Below the pieces are notes generated by a model, which was not told where the DNA came from, searched no databases, and worked only from the letters and a program-made list of their open reading frames with translations. The translations under genes were made by a program, and so were the position numbers. DNA of 60,365 nucleotides from an uncultured Planctomycetaceae bacterium. GTDB lineage: Bacteria; Planctomycetota; Planctomycetia; Planctomycetales; Planctomycetaceae. The stretch is taken from NCBI GenBank assembly GCA_937916515.1, contig CALFSX010000260.1, positions 1 to 60,365 on the forward strand, given 5' to 3'. Shown here in pieces: positions 57,291 to 60,365 of this stretch (positions are counted from its first letter, which is position 1; each line of letters starts with the position of its first letter).

Positions 57291-58445
57291 ATGAAACGCA
57301 TACCTTCAATTGATGGCCTTCGAGCCATATCCGTTGTCATGGTCCTCGCGGCCCACAGCGCCCTGACTGTCGATTTCCCAACGGAACTTGTGTCACTCTT
57401 CAGAGTTGGCGGTCAAATCGGAGTACGAGTCTTTTTCGTCCTTAGCGGCTATCTCATCACATGGCTGCTTATGAAGGAAGAGGGATCTAACGGGAACATA
57501 GACCTTAAAGGCTTCTTTGTTCGAAGAAGTCTTCGAATCCTACCCGTCTACTTTGCCTATATCGCAGTGGCTGCAATTATGACTTCCGCGGGGATGATCA
57601 ACATATCGACTGGCGGTTTTGCGCACGCCATGACGTTCACAACAGGCTGGCTGCCAATCCAGGACTGGGCATTGGCCCACACATGGTCTTTGGCAGTTGA
57701 AGAACAGTTTTATCTGTTTTGGCCGTTCGCCTTTGCTCTTGCACCTGTCAGATATCGAATGCGTTTGGCAACAGCACTAATTCTGATGGCCCCCATTGGA
57801 AGACTTGCCTGCATGACAATGAACATGCCGTGGTTAATCAACTATTCCTTCATTGGCAACGGAGACGCCATCATGTGGGGCTGTGCGGGAGCCATGTTCC
57901 TTAACCGCTCTCCTGACTTCGTAACAAGATTAACTGCATTCCACACCAACATCGTACGATGCCTTGCTGTCGCGATCCTGTTCGGGTCAGAAGCTTGCCA
58001 TCGTATGCATTTACTGCCAGTCGTAACGACACCGATCACGATTACGATTCAGAGTGTCTGCATTTCCTACATCATTTTCTCTGTGACCTCAATTCGTCAG
58101 GGCATGATATTTACAGTCCTGAACAACAAGTCGGTCGCTCGACTGGGAGTGCTTTCCTACAGCATTTACCTTTGGCAGCAGTTGGCACTCTTCCCAGCAG
58201 ACCCAACGTTTGAACCGGCAATCTGGCAGAGGTTTCCGCAAAATCTTGTCTGCGTTTTTGCGATGGCAATCTGCTCTTACCATCTGATCGAAACTCCGTT
58301 TCTTCGACTGAAGACTCGAATGCACAGTCGTCGTGCAGCTATCCCTGCTTTAGATCCAAGTAGTGAGACTGCCCCCATTCTGAACGGCAATTTCGGCACA
58401 CAGATTGTTGTTGATTCTGAAAATGCACAAAGAAAGGTCGCCTAA
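57291..58445 (+). CDS. membrane acyltransferase (OafA/YrhL family)
   Basis: A 384-aa integral membrane enzyme with about ten segments. The motif IPSIDGLRAISVVMVLAAHS (His in helix 1) and FFVLSGYLITWLLMKEE are the classical acyltransferase-3 signatures; VRRSLRILPVYFAYI and HTWSLAVEEQFYLFWP (catalytic His-Trp-Ser and Glu-Glu-Gln-Phe) follow. It acylates sugars of surface polysaccharide, usually with acetyl. I chose the ATG at 57291, as the upstream frame is not family-like. The stop is followed one base later by the next start. Confidence 0.93.
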   Translation: MKRIPSIDGLRAISVVMVLAAHSALTVDFPTELVSLFRVGGQIGVRVFFVLSGYLITWLLMKEEGSNGNIDLKGFFVRRSLRILPVYFAYIAVAAIMTSAGMINISTGGFAHAMTFTTGWLPIQDWALAHTWSLAVEEQFYLFWPFAFALAPVRYRMRLATALILMAPIGRLACMTMNMPWLINYSFIGNGDAIMWGCAGAMFLNRSPDFVTRLTAFHTNIVRCLAVAILFGSEACHRMHLLPVVTTPITITIQSVCISYIIFSVTSIRQGMIFTVLNNKSVARLGVLSYSIYLWQQLALFPADPTFEPAIWQRFPQNLVCVFAMAICSYHLIETPFLRLKTRMHSRRAAIPALDPSSETAPILNGNFGTQIVVDSENAQRKVA

Positions 58446-58446
58446 G

Positions 58447-59367
58447 ATGACCGGCATTTCCGTTCTGCTCCTGACACTGAATGAAGAGAAGAATCTTCCC
58501 GCGTGCCTGGAGGCGTTATCGTGGTGCGATGACATCTGGCTGGTTGATTCGTTCAGTAACGACCGAACAATAGAGATTGCTCGAAACGCTGGCGTCAACA
58601 TCCTCAAACGACGATTTGACTCATTTGCAGAGCAACGAAATTTCGCAATAGACAATGCCCCATTTCGTCACGAATGGATCCTGCACCTTGATGCAGATGA
58701 GATTTGCACAACAGCCCTGTATCAGGAAATGCAGACACAGATTCAAACAGAAAGCTTCGATGCGTTTCAGGTTCCATCAAAAATGATGTTCATGGGCCAA
58801 TGGTTGAAGTTCTCTGGAATGTACCCCACATATCAGGTACGTCTCGGTCGGCACCCGAAATTTCGCTTCAAACAAGTTGGACACGGGCAGCGTGAAGATA
58901 TCGACCCATCTCGTGTCGGCACGCTTAAACAACCCTATCTCCATTACTCGTTCTCCAAGGGGCTTGACGAGTGGTTTGAGAAGCATAATCGGTATGCGAC
59001 TCAGGAAGCACTTCAGATTCTGGACCAGGCGAACTCTGCACGGTTGGACCTACCCGGCCTGTTTGCAATTTCTGACTCTACGCGCAGACGTCGAATCTTG
59101 AAGCAATTGTCATTTCGAATGTCGTTTCGGCCGACTCTTCGATTTCTCTATATGTATCTGTTACGACTTGGGATGCTTGATGGCAAAGCCGGATACCGCT
59201 ATTGCCGACTTCTGGCAATCTATGAATCAATCATCGACATGAAGGTCCTTGACTTCTCGCAACGTCAGACAGCCGCACATTCGATTAGTCACGCCGTAAC
59301 CGCAGCCTACAAGACGTCTGGATTAACGGACCGGCAAAGCAGTAGCGGAAACCGCAAAGCAGCATAG
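58447..59367 (+). CDS. glycosyltransferase family 2 (WaaE-like)
   Basis: A 306-aa GT-A enzyme. It opens ISVLLLTLNEEKNLPACLEA, then DDIWLVDSFSNDRTIEIARN, and the DxD-type metal site is in ILHLDADEICT. FAEQRNFAIDNAPFRHEWIL is typical of the lipopolysaccharide core glycosyltransferase branch. The start ATG lies one base after the acyltransferase stop. The protein ends GNRKAA. Confidence 0.9.
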   Translation: MTGISVLLLTLNEEKNLPACLEALSWCDDIWLVDSFSNDRTIEIARNAGVNILKRRFDSFAEQRNFAIDNAPFRHEWILHLDADEICTTALYQEMQTQIQTESFDAFQVPSKMMFMGQWLKFSGMYPTYQVRLGRHPKFRFKQVGHGQREDIDPSRVGTLKQPYLHYSFSKGLDEWFEKHNRYATQEALQILDQANSARLDLPGLFAISDSTRRRRILKQLSFRMSFRPTLRFLYMYLLRLGMLDGKAGYRYCRLLAIYESIIDMKVLDFSQRQTAAHSISHAVTAAYKTSGLTDRQSSSGNRKAA

Positions 59368-59651
59368 CAACTTGCGGTGTTTCCGGCAGAATCATTAACG
59401 CTACTACAAACATGCCTCGATAGTGGCGAGAATTGCCGAACGATGTTTGCTGAACCAAATCACGTTCCAACAAACACCAAAGCTACATCAAATGCACTGG
59501 CTGATGCCTTTCCAAACACCGATTTTACCCAAAGAGTCTAAAGGTCAGTACCCCAAAACACAAACAAGATGTTTCTCGGTTAGCCATATCTGAAGTGGCA
59601 GGATTTAAGTATTTCCCGAGATTACACACTATCTACAAGGATGTGAAAACA

Positions 59652-60200
59652 ATGCGAGCGCCAATTGTTTGGACCATGATTTTCTCGATGACGTTGATGC
59701 CGATTCAATCGACGTTCGCCGGACAGGAAGTTTCTACGGAGCAGGTTCGACTTCAGAATGTCGAACTGAGCGCTGCTGGTACCATTAACGGTCGATTGAC
59801 AGACCCAACTGGTCAGCCAATTGCCAACAAAGAAATCCAGATCACGACCAAGACCACGACTGAAAAGAAAACGACAGACGCCAACGGCGAATTTGTTGTT
59901 GAAGCTCAGGCAGGCGGAAACTGTGCAATCACCGTTGACAAACAGACATATGCGTGCCGCATGTGGAAGAATAACACAGCACCTCCAAAAGCCCTGACTT
60001 CTTTCGGCATCGTATACAGCGAAGATTCTGTTGTCCGCGGTCAGTATGACGATTGCGGCGAAGGCTGCGATGACGGAGCTGGCGGTCGCTTCGGAAGAAT
60101 CGGTGGAGTGTCTGGCGGCCAACTGTTGGGCTTGGGACTTCTGGCTGGTGCAGTCGTTGCTATCGTTGTTGCTGCCAACAACGATGACAACGCAAGCTAG
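59652..60200 (+). CDS. secreted carboxypeptidase-regulatory-like protein with C-terminal membrane segment
   Basis: A 182-aa exported protein. The ATG at 59652 gives a signal peptide (RAPIVWTMIFSMTLMPIQST, cleavage near FAG-QE); an upstream start would add 19 unhelpful residues. Residues 40-110 form one carboxypeptidase-regulatory-like domain: AAGTINGRLTDPTGQPIANK, TTDANGEFVVEAQAGGNCAI. A Gly-rich segment with two Cys (DDCGEGCDDGAGGRFGRIGG) and a C-terminal hydrophobic helix (LLGLGLLAGAVVAIVVAANN) follow. It may be anchored and mature part-exposed. No LPxTG- or PEP-type signal is obvious. Last gene of the locus, followed by a terminator. Confidence 0.8.
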   Translation: MRAPIVWTMIFSMTLMPIQSTFAGQEVSTEQVRLQNVELSAAGTINGRLTDPTGQPIANKEIQITTKTTTEKKTTDANGEFVVEAQAGGNCAITVDKQTYACRMWKNNTAPPKALTSFGIVYSEDSVVRGQYDDCGEGCDDGAGGRFGRIGGVSGGQLLGLGLLAGAVVAIVVAANNDDNAS

Positions 60201-60234
60201 GCTCGCGACTTCAACTTAAAATCAAACGAACGCC

Positions 60235-60268
60235 AAAGCCTGCAGGAGATAATCCTGCAGGCTTTTTT
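60235..60268 (+). terminator. Rho-independent terminator at the end of the exopolysaccharide locus
   Basis: AAAGCCTGCAGGA at 60235-60247 pairs perfectly with TCCTGCAGGCTTT at 60253-60265 across a 5-base loop, then further T. Confidence 0.92.
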
Positions 60269-60365
60269 CGTTTACTGAACACCGCCAAGCATGAATACCA
60301 GCGACCGATATTTAGAGCGCATTTGGTTTAGGTGTAGCGGTATCCGCAGTGTCTGAAGTGTCGTC

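Noticed and set aside
1-60365. CRISPR arrays, insertion sequences, prophage or rRNA genes
   Set aside because: I saw no regularly spaced repeats, transposase, integrase, phage structural gene or rRNA sequence in the window.

Overview
The window reads as chromosomal DNA of a planctomycete (Planctomycetota, probably a marine Planctomycetales-like lineage). Pointers are an exosortase of the planctomycete type, an isoleucyl-tRNA synthetase with altered class I signatures, a bd-like oxidase subunit fused to a c-type haem domain, many lineage-specific hypothetical proteins, an rpsR gene away from rpsF/rplI, widely spaced genes on both strands, and frequent GTG/TTG starts. The assignment is inference from gene content; no rRNA is present.

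Left part (1-15.6 kb): the start of a Uma2-type gene cut by the edge, ileS, a membrane-anchored TPR protein next to an exosortase (XrtU-like), a SNF2 helicase overlapping a hypothetical gene, pyrE with a strong terminator, two small conserved-looking proteins, a possible leader peptide plus small ORF behind an extended Shine-Dalgarno sequence, rpsR, and transaldolase. Centre-left (15.6-23.5 kb): a sigma-54 response regulator lying between two direct copies of a roughly 150-bp repeat, a helical hypothetical protein, a tiny secreted peptide, nhaA, a Cys/His-rich secreted protein and mog. Centre (24-31.4 kb): the 2-oxoglutarate dehydrogenase genes sucA-sucB-lpdA (a terminator separates sucB from lpdA), a hairpin-rich region ending in a terminator, then an array of eight tRNA genes (Glu, Arg, Pro, Ile, Tyr, Asp, Leu, Leu) preceded by a tRNA-like cloverleaf. 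Several array tRNAs break tRNA rules, and the two Leu-anticodon genes have class I short variable loops. Then come a two-gene membrane oxidase-like module, a large secreted beta-propeller amidohydrolase and a secreted metalloprotease-like protein that converge on a shared terminator.

Right part (40.4-60.2 kb): a one-direction exopolysaccharide locus of 14 genes. It has an outer-membrane export lipoprotein, a Wzc-like co-polymerase/tyrosine kinase, a Wzy-like polymerase fused to TPRs, the priming sugar transferase, four glycosyltransferases or glycosyltransferase-like proteins, a Wzx-like flippase, a methyltransferase, a hexapeptide acyltransferase, a second Wzy/WaaL-like protein, a sulfotransferase, a membrane acyltransferase and a secreted carboxypeptidase-regulatory-like protein with a final terminator. 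Together they would prime a lipid carrier, build a repeat unit, flip, polymerise and export it, and decorate it with acyl, sulfate and possibly methyl groups. The exosortase/TPR pair on the left may belong to the same envelope programme, since exosortases usually co-occur with exopolysaccharide loci.

The most unusual parts are the tRNA array with its class I-shaped Leu tRNAs and neighbouring cloverleaf, the flanking repeats around the sigma-54 regulator, the leader/small-ORF arrangement before rpsR, and a nested hairpin inside the exopolysaccharide locus.
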